Of a DNA stretch of 64,000 bases, positions 17,601-27,685 are shown one piece after another. Both the position numbers and the translations under genes were made by a program. The stretch's first letter is position 1. Each line of letters starts with the position of its first letter. The DNA comes from Sphingobium sp. WTD-1 (GTDB lineage: Bacteria > Pseudomonadota > Alphaproteobacteria > Sphingomonadales > Sphingomonadaceae): NCBI RefSeq assembly GCF_030128825.1, contig NZ_CP119127.1, positions 3,038,001-3,102,000 of the forward strand. The letters run 5' to 3'. The notes beneath the pieces were generated by a model. It was given only the letters and a program-made list of their open reading frames with translations, made no database searches and was not told where the DNA came from.

Positions 17601-18977
17601 ATGCCATCCCCCACCATAATCTGGTTCCGGCAGGATCTGCGCCTTTCGGATCAGGCGGCGCTTGCCGCCGCCGCGCAGGCCGGCCCGGTCATTCCGCTCT
17701 ATATCCTTGATGATGAAAGCCCGCGCCAATGGGCGATGGGCGGCGCATCCCGCTGGTGGCTGCATCACAGCCTTGCCAGCTTGGACGAGCGACTGAGGGC
17801 CAAGGGATCGCGGTTGATCCTGCGGCGCGGCCGCTGCGCCGATGTGCTGGCGCAGATGGCACAGGAAAGCGGCGCGCAGGTCGTGCATGCGATCCGCCAT
17901 CATGAACCCTGGTGGCGCAACGCCGAAAAGGCGGTGGCAAGGCAGATCGACCTGCGGCTTCATGACGGCGGACTGTTATTGCCGGTGGAGGCGGTGCGGA
18001 CGGGTGGCGGGACGCCCTATCGCATCTACACGCCCTTTTCCCGTGCGGTGATGCTGCACATGCCGCCCGCACCACCGCAGCCCGCGCCGCAGCGGATCGA
18101 AGCGCCATCGCACTGGCCGACGAGCGACCGGCTGGAGGATTGGAAGCTGCTGCCGTGCGACCCGGACTGGGCCAGCGGCTTCCCTGCCGACTGGTCACCG
18201 GGCGAAGAGGGAGCAAAGCGCTATCTTGACAGTTTTCTGGGGGAGGTCGGCGACTATGCCGTCGCGCGCGATCTGCCGTCGCAGGAGGGAACGTCCCGCC
18301 TGTCCCCGCATCTCCATTTCGGGGAGATTTCGCCAGCCAAGGTCTGGCATCGGGTGGCGCAGGCGCCGGGGGACGCGACCGTCTATCTCAAGGAACTGAT
18401 CTGGCGCGACTATGCGCATAATCAGGTCTGGGCCTTGCCGACCTATGGATCGGAAAATGCCCAGCCGGCCTTCGATGTCATGCGCTGGCGCGATCTGCGC
18501 GAGGCGCGGGGTGACTGGGCGGCGTGGAAACGGGGGCAAACCGGCTATCCGATCGTCGATGCCGGCATGCGCCAGCTCTGGCAGACGGGCTGGATGCACA
18601 ATCGGGTGCGGATGATCGCGGCCAGCTTCCTCATCAAGCATCTGCTGATCGACTGGCGCCATGGCGCGCGCTGGTTCTGGGACACGCTGGTCGACGCGGA
18701 TTATGCCAATAACAGCGTCAACTGGCAGTGGGTGGCGGGCAGCGGCGTCGATGCCAATCTCTTCACCCGGATCATGGCGCCGCTGACCCAGTCGGACAAA
18801 TTCGATGCCGCCGATTATATCCGCCAATGGGTGCCGGAACTGGCGGATCTGGACGATCGCGTCATCCATGATCCGGATTCTCATGGGGTTAGGCCAGCAT
18901 CCTATCCCGAAAAGCGGATCGGCCATCGCGAGGGTCGCGAGCGCGCGCTAGCGGCCTATCGCCAGATGAAGGGGTGA
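17601..18977 (+). CDS. phrB: Deoxyribodipyrimidine photolyase
   Basis: Light-driven repair of cyclobutane pyrimidine dimers. 458 aa with the N-terminal antenna domain (TIIWFRQDLRLSDQAAL) and the C-terminal FAD-binding domain (RLSPHLHFGEISPAKVW, then FWDTLVDADYANNSVNWQWVAGSG). ATG 17601 gives the conserved photolyase N terminus. The cfa gene follows 37 bp downstream on the same strand. Confidence 0.94.
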   Translation: MPSPTIIWFRQDLRLSDQAALAAAAQAGPVIPLYILDDESPRQWAMGGASRWWLHHSLASLDERLRAKGSRLILRRGRCADVLAQMAQESGAQVVHAIRHHEPWWRNAEKAVARQIDLRLHDGGLLLPVEAVRTGGGTPYRIYTPFSRAVMLHMPPAPPQPAPQRIEAPSHWPTSDRLEDWKLLPCDPDWASGFPADWSPGEEGAKRYLDSFLGEVGDYAVARDLPSQEGTSRLSPHLHFGEISPAKVWHRVAQAPGDATVYLKELIWRDYAHNQVWALPTYGSENAQPAFDVMRWRDLREARGDWAAWKRGQTGYPIVDAGMRQLWQTGWMHNRVRMIAASFLIKHLLIDWRHGARWFWDTLVDADYANNSVNWQWVAGSGVDANLFTRIMAPLTQSDKFDAADYIRQWVPELADLDDRVIHDPDSHGVRPASYPEKRIGHREGRERALAAYRQMKG

Positions 18978-19014
18978 TTGCAGCGGCGCGCGGCATGGGG
19001 CAGAAAGAGGCCCG

Positions 19015-20283
19015 ATGAATGCAGTCGATCCCCGTCGCGGCAAGGCCGCATTGTCGATCCGGCGCCCGCCGGCAGACCGGACGCCGGGATGGCGGGCGCG
19101 CCTGTTCGCGCCGCTCTTCCATCGCCTGCTCGATCGTATCGACCAGGGATTGGAGCAGGGCTCGCTGGATGCGGCTTTGCCGGACGGCACGCGCCGGCTA
19201 TTGGGCGGACGGTCGCCGGGGTTCGACTGTGTTGTGGACCTAGTCGACTGGCGCGCCTTGGTGCGACTGGCGATGGGTGGCTCGGCGGGCTGGTATCGCG
19301 CCTGGGCGGCGGGCGAGTGGCGCAGTGCCGATCCGGTGCCGCTGTTCGCATTGTTCATGGCCAACGCCGTATCGTTGGGGCGCGTCGCGCGACCCCATGG
19401 ACCGGCCCGTTGGGCAGGACAAGTGCTGCACTGGGCGCGCCGCAACAACCGTAACGGCTCGCGCCGGAACATCGCCTTCCATTATGATCTGGGCAATGAC
19501 TTCTACAGCCTATGGCTGGACAAGAATATGCACTACTCCAGTGCCTTGTTTCTCAATCCTGAGGATCGGATCGAAAGTCTGGAGCGGGCGCAGCAGCGCA
19601 AGGTGGACGCCCTGCTGGAGCGGCTGGACCTTCGTGACGGGCAGGCGCTGTTGGAAATCGGATGCGGCTGGGGCGGCCTTGCCGAACAGGCGATGGAGCG
19701 CTGTTCCATCCAATATGACGGGCTGACCCTGTCCGTCGAGCAGGCCGATTATGCGCGCGATCGACTGGGATCGGGCGCGCAGATCCATCTGACCGACTAT
19801 CGCGACGCGCAGGGGCAGTATGAGGCCATCGCCAGCGTGGAAATGGTGGAGGCGGTCGGCCAGCATTATTGGCCCGATTATCTAGATGCGGTCGCGCGCC
19901 TGCTGAAGCCCGGCGGCCGCGCCGCGATCCAATATATTTTGATCGACGATGCAATCTTCGATCATTATGCGCGCGGCGCGGATTTCATCCAGACCTATAT
20001 TTTCCCCGGCGGCATGCTGTTATCCGAAAGTCGCTTTCGGACGTTGGCGCAGGAGCGCGGGCTGGAATGGCGCGATGCGCGTCACTTTGGCGGCCATTAT
20101 GCCGAAACGCTGCGCCGCTGGCGCGAGCGGTTCGATCGGGCGATCGACGAAGGACGATTGCCGGCCAGTTTCGACCAGCATTTCGTCGGCTTGTGGCGCT
20201 ATTATCTGATGTATTGCGAAGGCGGTTTCCGGGGCGGCACCATTGATGTCGCCCAGGTCACGCTGGCAAAGCCGGCCGCTTAA
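19015..20283 (+). CDS. cfa: Cyclopropane-fatty-acyl-phospholipid synthase
   Basis: SAM-dependent methylene transfer to unsaturated acyl chains in membrane phospholipids. 422 aa with the family blocks IAFHYDLGNDFYSLWLDKNM and LLEIGCGWGGLAEQA (SAM site), then GGRAAIQYILID and FIQTYIFPGGMLLS. It ends convergently with the SDR gene, overlapping it by four bases. Confidence 0.93.
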   Translation: MNAVDPRRGKAALSIRRPPADRTPGWRARLFAPLFHRLLDRIDQGLEQGSLDAALPDGTRRLLGGRSPGFDCVVDLVDWRALVRLAMGGSAGWYRAWAAGEWRSADPVPLFALFMANAVSLGRVARPHGPARWAGQVLHWARRNNRNGSRRNIAFHYDLGNDFYSLWLDKNMHYSSALFLNPEDRIESLERAQQRKVDALLERLDLRDGQALLEIGCGWGGLAEQAMERCSIQYDGLTLSVEQADYARDRLGSGAQIHLTDYRDAQGQYEAIASVEMVEAVGQHYWPDYLDAVARLLKPGGRAAIQYILIDDAIFDHYARGADFIQTYIFPGGMLLSESRFRTLAQERGLEWRDARHFGGHYAETLRRWRERFDRAIDEGRLPASFDQHFVGLWRYYLMYCEGGFRGGTIDVAQVTLAKPAA

Positions 20284-20996
20284 CCCTCGACGCGCAGGCG
20301 GTGGCCGTTCGGCGCATCGCTCAACACCAGATCATGGATGGCCCTGGCGACCGTCTCCGGCCCCTTGAGCGTTGCCGGATCCTCGCCGGGGAAGGCGCGC
20401 GCGCGCATCGCGGTGCGGGTGGCGCCGGGATCGACGATATGGGTGCGGATGGCGGAGATGTTCTTCATCTCCTCGCCATAGGCGCCGACCAGCGTTTCGA
20501 GCGCCGCCTTGGACGCGCCATAGGCGCCCCAATAGGCGCGCGGCGTGGCGCCGACCGAGGATGTCAGCGCGATCACCCGTGCATCGGTGCTCGCCCGCAG
20601 CATCGGGTCGAAGGCCGCGATCAGCGCCTGGGGCGCAGCGATGTTGAGCATCAGCAGCCGGGCAAATTCCTTGGCATCGATCGCCGGAACCGATGCCAGA
20701 GAGCCAAGTGTGGCGGCGTTGAGGACGAGGATGTCGAGTGCCTTCCAGCGGCCCGAAATGGCCTGGGCCAGGCGGCCGATGCTTTCGCCGTCGATCAGAT
20801 CGAGCGGCGCGATGGTCGCGCTGCCGCCGGCCTGATGAATGCGGTCTTCCACCTCTTCCAGTCCGCCGCCGGTGCGCGCGGTCAGGATCACATGGGCACC
20901 GGCTGCGGCAAGTGCCTCCGCCGTCGCGGCGCCGATCCCACGGCTGGCGCCGGTGACGAGCGCAAGTTTTCCGAACAGCGGCAAGGTATCAGACAT
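20280..20996 (-). CDS. SDR-family NAD(P) oxidoreductase
   Basis: 238 aa Rossmann protein. Cofactor motif TGASRGIG, NAA at the end of beta-4, and the Ser-Tyr-Lys catalytic set (SSVG, then YGASK). It lies downstream of purF on the same strand, separated by the purF terminator. The substrate cannot be told from sequence. Confidence 0.88.
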   Translation of the reverse strand: MSDTLPLFGKLALVTGASRGIGAATAEALAAAGAHVILTARTGGGLEEVEDRIHQAGGSATIAPLDLIDGESIGRLAQAISGRWKALDILVLNAATLGSLASVPAIDAKEFARLLMLNIAAPQALIAAFDPMLRASTDARVIALTSSVGATPRAYWGAYGASKAALETLVGAYGEEMKNISAIRTHIVDPGATRTAMRARAFPGEDPATLKGPETVARAIHDLVLSDAPNGHRLRVEG

Positions 20997-21048
20997 CGGC
21001 TCTCCGTTCGCCCCGACCGATGCCGGGTGTCGTAGTGGGAAAAGGAAG

Positions 21049-21072
21049 GGGCGGGGTCGTGCGACCCCGCCC
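21049..21072 (-). terminator. purF terminator
   Basis: An 11-bp perfect GC-rich stem (GGGCGGGGTCG / CGACCCCGCCC). On the minus strand it is followed by a pyrimidine-rich tail CTTCCTTTTCCC, 20 bp beyond the purF stop. Confidence 0.75.
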
Positions 21073-21092
21073 GGTCGGGCCTTGCCCGTGGA

Positions 21093-22571
21093 TCAGGAGA
21101 CCCGTTCTGCCAGCAGTTCGAACTGGTTTTCGACCACGGCTTCATCCTGGTCGGTGAGCTTGGTCGGATAGTCGCCGGTGAAGCAGGCGTCGCAATATTG
21201 CGGACGAATGTCGGCCCGCTTCGCCTCGCCCAGCGCCTTGTACAGGCCGTCGATCGAGATGAAGGCCAGGCTGTCGGCGTGGATGAAGTCCTGCATGCCG
21301 CCAATGTCCAGCTTGTGCGCCAGCAGCTTGGTGCGCTCGGGCGTATCGACGCCATAGAAGCAGCTATGCTTGGTCGGCGGCGAGGCGATGCGCATATGCA
21401 CTTCGGCCGCGCCCGCTTCGCGCATCATCTGCACGATCTTCAGCGAGGTGGTGCCGCGCACGATCGAGTCGTCGATCAGCACGATGCGCTTGCCCTGGAT
21501 GAGGGCGCGGTTGGCATTATGCTTCAGCTTGACGCCGAGATGGCGGACCTTGTCGCCCGGCTGGATGAAGGTGCGGCCGATATAGTGCGAACGGATGATG
21601 CCCAGTTCGAACGGAATGCCCGATTCCTGCGCATAGCCGATCGCTGCCGGCACACCACTGTCGGGCACCGGGATGACATAGTCGGCCTCGACCGGATTTT
21701 CGATCGCCAGCTGCGCGCCGATCGCCTTGCGGACCGAATAGACGCTGGAATTGTCGATGATCGAATCGGGGCGGCTGAAATAGACATGCTCGAAGATGCA
21801 GGGGCGCGGATGCACTTCGCCGAACGGGCGGATCGAGCGCATTTCGCCATCCTTGGTGACGATGACGAGTTCGCCCGGATCGATCGAGCGGACATAGTCG
21901 GCGCCAACCACGTCGAGCGCGACGGTTTCCGAAGCGAAGATGATCGAATCGCCCAGCTTGCCCATGACCAGCGGGCGGATGCCCAGCGGATCGCGGCAGG
22001 CGATCATACCCTCTGGCGTCATAACGATCAGCGAATAGGCGCCTTCGATCTGCTTCAGCGCGTCGATGAACTTGTCGAGCAGGGTACGATAATTGGACGT
22101 CGCGACCAGATGAATGATGACTTCGGTGTCCGAGGTCGACTGGAAAATGGAGCCGCGGCGGATCAGTTCGCGGCGAACCTTCATCGCGTTCGAGATGTTG
22201 CCGTTATGGGCAACCGCGAAACCGCCGGAATTGAGTTCGGCATAAAGCGGCTGGACGTTGCGTAGCGAGGTTTCGCCGGTGGTCGAGTAACGGACATGGC
22301 CGCAGGCCGTGTCGCCGGGCAGGCCCCGAATCACCTCGTCGCGGTCGAAATTGCCGGCGACATGGCCCATGGCACGATGGGTATGGAAATCATGCCCGTC
22401 CCAGCTGGTGATGCCTGCCGCTTCCTGCCCGCGATGCTGCAGGGCGTGAAGGCCGAGCGCTACCATCGCGGACGCGGTTTCTGCGCCAGATACGCCAAAA
22501 ATGCCGCATTCTTCGCGCAACTTGTCGTCGTCGAAAGGATTCGTCGTAATCATGGGTGTGAGCGGGTCCAT
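21093..22571 (-). CDS. purF: Amidophosphoribosyltransferase
   Basis: Committed step of purine synthesis: PRPP plus glutamine gives 5-phosphoribosylamine. About 492 aa. The N-terminal Ntn glutaminase begins at the Cys of REECGIFGV (residue 22), implying a propeptide that is cleaved. The PRPP loop is [17 protein letters not shown] 22571 has AGGAA five bases upstream; ATG 22553 is possible, and the longer frame to 22772 runs into the divergent ccm promoter region. Confidence 0.94.
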   Translation of the reverse strand: MDPLTPMITTNPFDDDKLREECGIFGVSGAETASAMVALGLHALQHRGQEAAGITSWDGHDFHTHRAMGHVAGNFDRDEVIRGLPGDTACGHVRYSTTGETSLRNVQPLYAELNSGGFAVAHNGNISNAMKVRRELIRRGSIFQSTSDTEVIIHLVATSNYRTLLDKFIDALKQIEGAYSLIVMTPEGMIACRDPLGIRPLVMGKLGDSIIFASETVALDVVGADYVRSIDPGELVIVTKDGEMRSIRPFGEVHPRPCIFEHVYFSRPDSIIDNSSVYSVRKAIGAQLAIENPVEADYVIPVPDSGVPAAIGYAQESGIPFELGIIRSHYIGRTFIQPGDKVRHLGVKLKHNANRALIQGKRIVLIDDSIVRGTTSLKIVQMMREAGAAEVHMRIASPPTKHSCFYGVDTPERTKLLAHKLDIGGMQDFIHADSLAFISIDGLYKALGEAKRADIRPQYCDACFTGDYPTKLTDQDEAVVENQFELLAERVS

Positions 22572-22755
22572 TGCCGTTCCTGACCACCCCTCTGGGGCGA
22601 CCTTTCGCGCGCATATAGTCCCTCCCGCTCGATTTGTCGCCTGCCTGTAACAAAAAAGCGTGGTCAATCGTGGCAACGCTGCGTTTTGCTGGCTTTTCCA
22701 TGGGCTAAACGGCCACTGGCGTTGGCGTTCGGGTGTCGCTAAGAAACCTGTACTC

Positions 22756-23478
22756 ATGCACCGTTTTGCCAATCCCGCCCGCTTCCTGAAGATCGCTCGT
22801 CCGATGACGAGCTGGCTGTTCTGGCCCGGCCTTGTGCTGCTGCTGGCCGGCTGCGCTTCGGGCCTGTTCCTGACGCCAGCAGATTATCTGCAGGGCGATA
22901 CGGTGCGCATACTCTATATACATGTGCCGGCCGCGTGGCTGGGCATGGCGGGCTGGACCGGCATTGCCGTGTCCGGGCTGATGCAACTGGTGTGGCGCCA
23001 TCCACTGGCTTCCGTGGCCGGACGCGCGATCGCGGCGCCGGGCGCGCTGTTCACCGCCATCTGCCTGATGACCGGTTCGATCTGGGGGCGACCGACCTGG
23101 GGCACCTGGTGGGAATGGGACGGGCGCATGACATCCATGCTGGTCCTGCTCTTTCTCTATCTGGGCTATATTGCCCTGGCCAGCGCCTCGGCGCGGCAGG
23201 GGCAGGGCGGGGTTAGCCCGGTGACCGCGATCTTCGGCCTAGTCGGCGCGATCAACATCCCGATCATCAATCGGTCGGTGGTCTGGTGGAACAGCCTGCA
23301 CCAGGGGCCGAGCATCACGATGCGCGGATCGAGCATCGACGGATCTATGCTCTGGCCGCTGGGCCTGACATTATTGGGTTTCACCTTGTTGTTCGCCGCG
23401 ATCGTACTGATGCGGATGCGGGCAATATTGGCACAAAATAAGGTCGAGGCGCGGATGCAGCGCCTGACGAGAGGGTAG
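22756..23478 (+). CDS. ccmC: Heme exporter CcmC
   Basis: Inner-membrane component of system I cytochrome c maturation that loads heme onto CcmE. 240 aa with six hydrophobic segments and the tryptophan-rich heme-handling motif WGTWWEWDGRMTS. It opens a seven-gene operon. The usual upstream ccmA and ccmB genes are absent here; purF is divergent instead. Confidence 0.93.
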   Translation: MHRFANPARFLKIARPMTSWLFWPGLVLLLAGCASGLFLTPADYLQGDTVRILYIHVPAAWLGMAGWTGIAVSGLMQLVWRHPLASVAGRAIAAPGALFTAICLMTGSIWGRPTWGTWWEWDGRMTSMLVLLFLYLGYIALASASARQGQGGVSPVTAIFGLVGAINIPIINRSVVWWNSLHQGPSITMRGSSIDGSMLWPLGLTLLGFTLLFAAIVLMRMRAILAQNKVEARMQRLTRG

Positions 23479-23480
23479 AG

Positions 23481-23612
23481 ATGAACCAATGGGCTTTCGT
23501 GATCGCCGCCTATGCCGTGACGGCGGTGGGTACGGCGATCGTCACCATCGCCAGCTGGCGCGCGATGCGATCGGCGGAACGTCAGGCCGAACGACTGTCT
23601 GACCGGACATGA
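23481..23612 (+). CDS. ccmD: Heme exporter CcmD
   Basis: A 43-codon gene. One N-terminal membrane helix (WAFVIAAYAVTAVGTAIVTI) is followed by a charged C terminus (RSAERQAERLSD), as in CcmD, which stabilises the CcmC-CcmE interaction and heme release. It starts three bases after the ccmC stop, and its TGA overlaps the ccmE ATG in an ATGA. Position and shape make the call firm despite its size. Confidence 0.88.
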   Translation: MNQWAFVIAAYAVTAVGTAIVTIASWRAMRSAERQAERLSDRT

Positions 23613-24055
23613 AGGCCAAGCATCAACGGCTGATCCTGGCGCTCGCGGCGCTGGTGGCGATCATCGGTGCCGGGTTGCTTGCCGTCTCGGCGCTGAAGGA
23701 CGAGGCGGCCTATTTCTACGCGCCCAACGACGTGAAGACCAAGGGTGTGGAGCCCGGCAAGGCGATCCGTCTGGGCGGCATGGTGGTGAAGGGCAGCCTC
23801 AAGCGTGCGGCCGATGGGGTGACGATCAATTTCGACGTGACCGATGGCAAGGCGACCGTGCCGGCGACGTTCAGCGGGATCGCGCCCGACCTGTTCAAGG
23901 AAGGCAGCGGCGTCGTTGCGGAAGGGGCTTTCGACCGGCAGGGGCGGTTCGTCGCCACCAATTTGCTGGCCAAGCATGACGAGCGCTACATGCCGCGCGA
24001 ACTGGACGGCATGACCTATAATGAAACCACGCATGAGATGAAGGCCGCGCCATGA
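23609..24055 (+). CDS. ccmE: Cytochrome c-type heme chaperone CcmE
   Basis: Periplasmic heme chaperone anchored by one N-terminal helix. 148 aa. The covalent heme-binding His is His123 in LLAKHDERYMP, with Tyr127 in the axial position (HxxxY). It overlaps ccmD and ccmF by four bases each. Confidence 0.94.
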   Translation: MKAKHQRLILALAALVAIIGAGLLAVSALKDEAAYFYAPNDVKTKGVEPGKAIRLGGMVVKGSLKRAADGVTINFDVTDGKATVPATFSGIAPDLFKEGSGVVAEGAFDRQGRFVATNLLAKHDERYMPRELDGMTYNETTHEMKAAP

Positions 24056-25980
24056 TCGCCGAAGCGGGTCTCGCCGCCCTGTGGTTTGCCGCCGTCCTCG
24101 CGCTGCTCCAGCTGTTTCTGGTCGGCATGGGGCTGGCGGGCGGCAAAAGCGAGGTGCTGGGCGCTGTGCGCCCGGTCGCTGTTTTGCAGGGCGTGCTGAC
24201 GGCCGTCGCCTTTGTCGCGCTGATCAGCCTGTTCCTGCGATCCGACATGTCGGTGCTGCTGGTGGCGACCAACAGCCATTCGGCCAAGCCCTGGCTGTAC
24301 AAATTCGCCGGAACCTGGGGCAATCATGAGGGGTCGATGCTGCTGTGGGTCACGGTGATGGGCGTTGCCGGCGCGGCCGTGGCGTTGTTCGAGCGGGCGT
24401 TGAAGCGCGACGCGCATATGGCGACGCTGGGCGCGCAGGCGGCAATCAGCCTGGGCTTCTATGCCTTCCTGCTCTTCTCCTCCAATCCCTTCGCCCGCAT
24501 TGCCCCGGCACCGGCGGACGGACAGGGGCTCAACCCGCTGCTGCAGGATCCTGGCCTCGCCTTCCATCCGCCGACGCTCTATCTCGGCTATGTGGGTCTG
24601 TCGGTCGCCTTCTCCTTCGCGGTCGGGGCCTTGCTGACGCGGCAGGTGGATGCGGCGTTCGCCCGCGCCATGCGCCCCTGGGTGCTGGCCGCCTGGATCA
24701 TGCTGACGCTTGGCATCACCGCGGGCAGCTATTGGGCCTATTATGAGCTGGGCTGGGGCGGCTGGTGGTTCTGGGATCCTGTCGAAAATGCGTCGCTGAT
24801 GCCCTGGCTGGCGGCGACCGCGCTGCTGCACAGCGTGACCGTGCTGGCGACCCGCGACGCGCTGCGCGCCTGGACGGTGATGCTGGCCGTCGTCGCCTTC
24901 TCCATGTCGATGGTCGGCACTTTCCTAGTCCGGTCGGGCATATTGACCAGCGTCCATGCCTTCGCCGTCGATCCCGAGCGGGGCAGCTTCATCCTGGCCT
25001 TGCTGGCGCTCTATATTGGCGGCGCCCTGGCCCTGTTCGGCTGGCGGATCGGCTCGGTGCGCGAGGGCGCGCCGTTCGAACTGGTCAGCCGCGAAACCTT
25101 CCTGGTGGTCAACAACCTGTTGCTTTCGGTGATCCTCGGGCTGGTGCTGATCGGCACGCTTTACCCGCTGATGACCGAAGCGTTCGGGCACAAGGTATCG
25201 GTCGGCGCGCCCTATTTCGATCGCATTGCCGGGCCGATAGCGCTCATCCTGCTGATCGTGATGGCGGCGGGGCCTCTCACCCGCTGGCGCCGGGATCAGG
25301 CGCGCGCCGTGGCCGGGCGCATGCTTGTTCCGGCGGCGGCCGCACTGGCGGCTGTGGTGCTGGTCGGTGCGCTGGCCTGGGGCCGGATCGCGCTGTTGCC
25401 CTATTGCGGGCTGGTGGTGGCGCTGGCCGTCGGCGTGGGATCGCTGGCACCGCTGTGGAAGCGTAACCTGCGCCGCACGCCGCTCTTCACCTATGGCATG
25501 GTGATTGCCCATCTGGGCTGCGCCGTCAGCCTGGCGGGCATGGCCTGCGATTCGGCGTTCACGGTCGAGAAGCTGGTCGCGGTCCGGCCGGGCGATAGCA
25601 TCGAGACGGCCGGCTGGACGCTGCGCTTCCAGCGCATCCTGCCGCTTGCCGGCGATAATTGGACGGCGCTGCAGGCGGACGTCATTGCGGAGCGCAGCGG
25701 TCGGGCGGTGGTGATCCATCCGCAATCGCGCTTTTTCGCTTCGCCGCCGACGACCACGACCGAGGCGGCGCTGCTGACCCGGTGGAATGGCCAGCTCTAT
25801 GTCGTGCTGGGTCAGGAAGCCGATGCCGGCCGCTGGCAGATGCGGATCTGGTGGAAGCCGTTCGTGACGCTGATCTGGCTGGGGGGCATCATGATCGCGC
25901 TGGGTGGCCTGCTGGCGCTGATCGGGCGGGAGCGGCGCGGCTGGCTGATGAAATGGCGAGCGCGGAGGGCAATGGCATGA
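24052..25980 (+). CDS. ccmF: Cytochrome c heme lyase CcmF
   Basis: Large polytopic membrane protein that attaches heme to apocytochrome c. 642 aa with many membrane helices and the WWD motif WGGWWFWDPVENASLMPW. Translationally coupled to ccmE and to the downstream thioredoxin gene. Confidence 0.94.
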   Translation: MIAEAGLAALWFAAVLALLQLFLVGMGLAGGKSEVLGAVRPVAVLQGVLTAVAFVALISLFLRSDMSVLLVATNSHSAKPWLYKFAGTWGNHEGSMLLWVTVMGVAGAAVALFERALKRDAHMATLGAQAAISLGFYAFLLFSSNPFARIAPAPADGQGLNPLLQDPGLAFHPPTLYLGYVGLSVAFSFAVGALLTRQVDAAFARAMRPWVLAAWIMLTLGITAGSYWAYYELGWGGWWFWDPVENASLMPWLAATALLHSVTVLATRDALRAWTVMLAVVAFSMSMVGTFLVRSGILTSVHAFAVDPERGSFILALLALYIGGALALFGWRIGSVREGAPFELVSRETFLVVNNLLLSVILGLVLIGTLYPLMTEAFGHKVSVGAPYFDRIAGPIALILLIVMAAGPLTRWRRDQARAVAGRMLVPAAAALAAVVLVGALAWGRIALLPYCGLVVALAVGVGSLAPLWKRNLRRTPLFTYGMVIAHLGCAVSLAGMACDSAFTVEKLVAVRPGDSIETAGWTLRFQRILPLAGDNWTALQADVIAERSGRAVVIHPQSRFFASPPTTTTEAALLTRWNGQLYVVLGQEADAGRWQMRIWWKPFVTLIWLGGIMIALGGLLALIGRERRGWLMKWRARRAMA

Positions 25981-26504
25981 GGAAGTTGCTGATCTGGCTG
26001 CCGCTCGGCCTGTTCCTCGGCTTTTTCGCGCTGTTCGCAAGCGGCCTTTTCAAGCCGGATGACCGTGTCATCACCTCCAAGCTGATCGGCCAGGCTTTGC
26101 CGGTCTTCACCCTGCCGGCTGCCGCCAGCGATCGGCCCGCGCTCGCCAGCACGCAATTGGCGGATGGCAAGCCGCGCCTGCTCAATATCTTTGCCAGCTG
26201 GTGCATTCCCTGCGCGGCGGAGGCGCCGCAACTGATGGCGCTCAAGCAGGCTGGGGTAGCGATAGACGCGATCGCGATCCGCGATGCCCGGCCCGATGTC
26301 GACGCCTTCCTGGCGCGTAACGGCAATCCCTATAGCCGGATAGGCCTGGATGCGCGCAGTGGCGTGCAGATCGCACTGGGCTCGTCGGGCGTACCGGAAA
26401 CCTTCGTGATCGATGGCAGGGGCAGGATTGCCTATCAGCATATTGGCGACATCCGCGCCGATGATGTGCCGATGCTGCTGCAACGGCTGAAGGACGCGCA
26501 ATGA
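25977..26504 (+). CDS. ccmG: Thiol:disulfide interchange protein CcmG/DsbE
   Basis: Membrane-tethered thioredoxin that keeps apocytochrome CXXCH cysteines reduced. 175 aa, N-terminal anchor (LLIWLPLGLFLGFFALFASG), active site WCIPC (Cys76, Cys79) and the cis-Pro region GVPETFVID. The start at 25977 overlaps the ccmF stop as ATGA; a longer reading frame begins inside ccmF and is not real. Confidence 0.92.
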   Translation: MRKLLIWLPLGLFLGFFALFASGLFKPDDRVITSKLIGQALPVFTLPAAASDRPALASTQLADGKPRLLNIFASWCIPCAAEAPQLMALKQAGVAIDAIAIRDARPDVDAFLARNGNPYSRIGLDARSGVQIALGSSGVPETFVIDGRGRIAYQHIGDIRADDVPMLLQRLKDAQ

Positions 26505-26914
26505 TGCGGGGGGTGCTTTCTCTTCTCCTGTTGATGCTGGCAGCGCCGGTTCAGGCGCAGACCGCCCTGCCGCCCGCGCCCTATGCCGACCGGCAGCTTG
26601 ATGACCCGGCGCTGGAGCGCAAGGCGAAGGCGCTGATGGAAACCATCCGCTGCCTTACCTGCCAGAGCCAGTCGATCGCCGATTCTAACGCCAGTATGGC
26701 GGGTGATATGCGCTCCGAGATCCGTGAACGGATCAGGGCGGGGGAGGAGCCGGAGCATATCAGGCACTGGCTGATCGAGCGTTATGGCGATTGGGTCAGC
26801 TATGAGCCGACGGCCGCACCGATCCTCTGGCCGCTCTGGGCGGCGCCGATCGTGCTGCTTGCATTGGGGGTGCTGTTGATGCGCGGACGGATCAAGCGGA
26901 GGCCGCGGGCATGA
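26501..26914 (+). CDS. ccmH: Cytochrome c maturation protein CcmH (CcmL type)
   Basis: 137 aa with a signal peptide, the redox motif RCLTCQSQSIADS (Cys51, Cys54) and one C-terminal membrane helix. This is the short CcmH/CcmL form that works with CcmG on apocytochrome. Coupled to both neighbours by four-base overlaps. Confidence 0.93.
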   Translation: MMRGVLSLLLLMLAAPVQAQTALPPAPYADRQLDDPALERKAKALMETIRCLTCQSQSIADSNASMAGDMRSEIRERIRAGEEPEHIRHWLIERYGDWVSYEPTAAPILWPLWAAPIVLLALGVLLMRGRIKRRPRA

Positions 26915-27552
26915 CGGGCTGGATCATCGCTTTTGGCATCGCCATCCTCGCCATGGTGGCGCTCTGCTTCATCGGTCGCATCCCGCGGGTCACGCGGGAG
27001 ATCGTCGCTGCGGCTTTGCTGGTCGGGCTCGCCGGCTATGCCTGGCAGGGGCATCCGGGCCTTGCCGGTGTGCCGCATCTGCTGGCGGCCGAGAAGGAAG
27101 CGCAATTTGACGAGAAGCTGGCGGAACGACGCCGGAGCTTGGCGGAGCGCTATGGTCCGGCCGGCCAATGGTTGATCATGTCGGATTCCTTCGGACGGCG
27201 CGGCTTGACCAAGGAGGCGGCCAATATCCTGCTCTCCGGCCTCAAGCAGACGCCGGAAGACGCCAATCTGTGGCTGGGCATGGGAAATGCACTGGTTGCG
27301 CATGCCGATGGCGTGGTCGCGCCGGCGGCAGACTATGCCTATCGCCAGGCGCTGCGGCTTGACCCGGAGGGACCGGCGCCGCGCTATTTCTACGGCCTCG
27401 CGCTGGCCCAGGCTGGTCAGCTGGAAGCGGCGCGTGATCAATGGTTGCCGCTGGCACAAAGTGCGCCAGAGGGTAGCAAGATCAAGGCGGAACTGCAGGC
27501 CAATATCGCGCGTATCGATGCCATGCTGGCGATGGATGCGGCTTCGCGATGA
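26911..27552 (+). CDS. ccmI: CcmI-like TPR apocytochrome chaperone
   Basis: 213 aa with two N-terminal membrane helices followed by TPR-like repeats (ANLWLGMGNALVAHADG, APRYFYGLALAQAGQLEAAR). This fits the C-terminal half of CcmH/CcmI fusions, which bind apocytochrome c. It is the last gene of the ccm operon. Confidence 0.82.
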   Translation: MTGWIIAFGIAILAMVALCFIGRIPRVTREIVAAALLVGLAGYAWQGHPGLAGVPHLLAAEKEAQFDEKLAERRRSLAERYGPAGQWLIMSDSFGRRGLTKEAANILLSGLKQTPEDANLWLGMGNALVAHADGVVAPAADYAYRQALRLDPEGPAPRYFYGLALAQAGQLEAARDQWLPLAQSAPEGSKIKAELQANIARIDAMLAMDAASR

Positions 27553-27685
27553 TCCGCATCGGGGCGATCATTGCGTGAACCCTGTGCCCATGGTAGGGGC
27601 CGGCGGTTTGCTGGGCTCCGTCCTTGGAATGAGAATTGCCCTGGCAAGGGTTGCGACATGATATTGATGATCGAGCATTTCCTTC

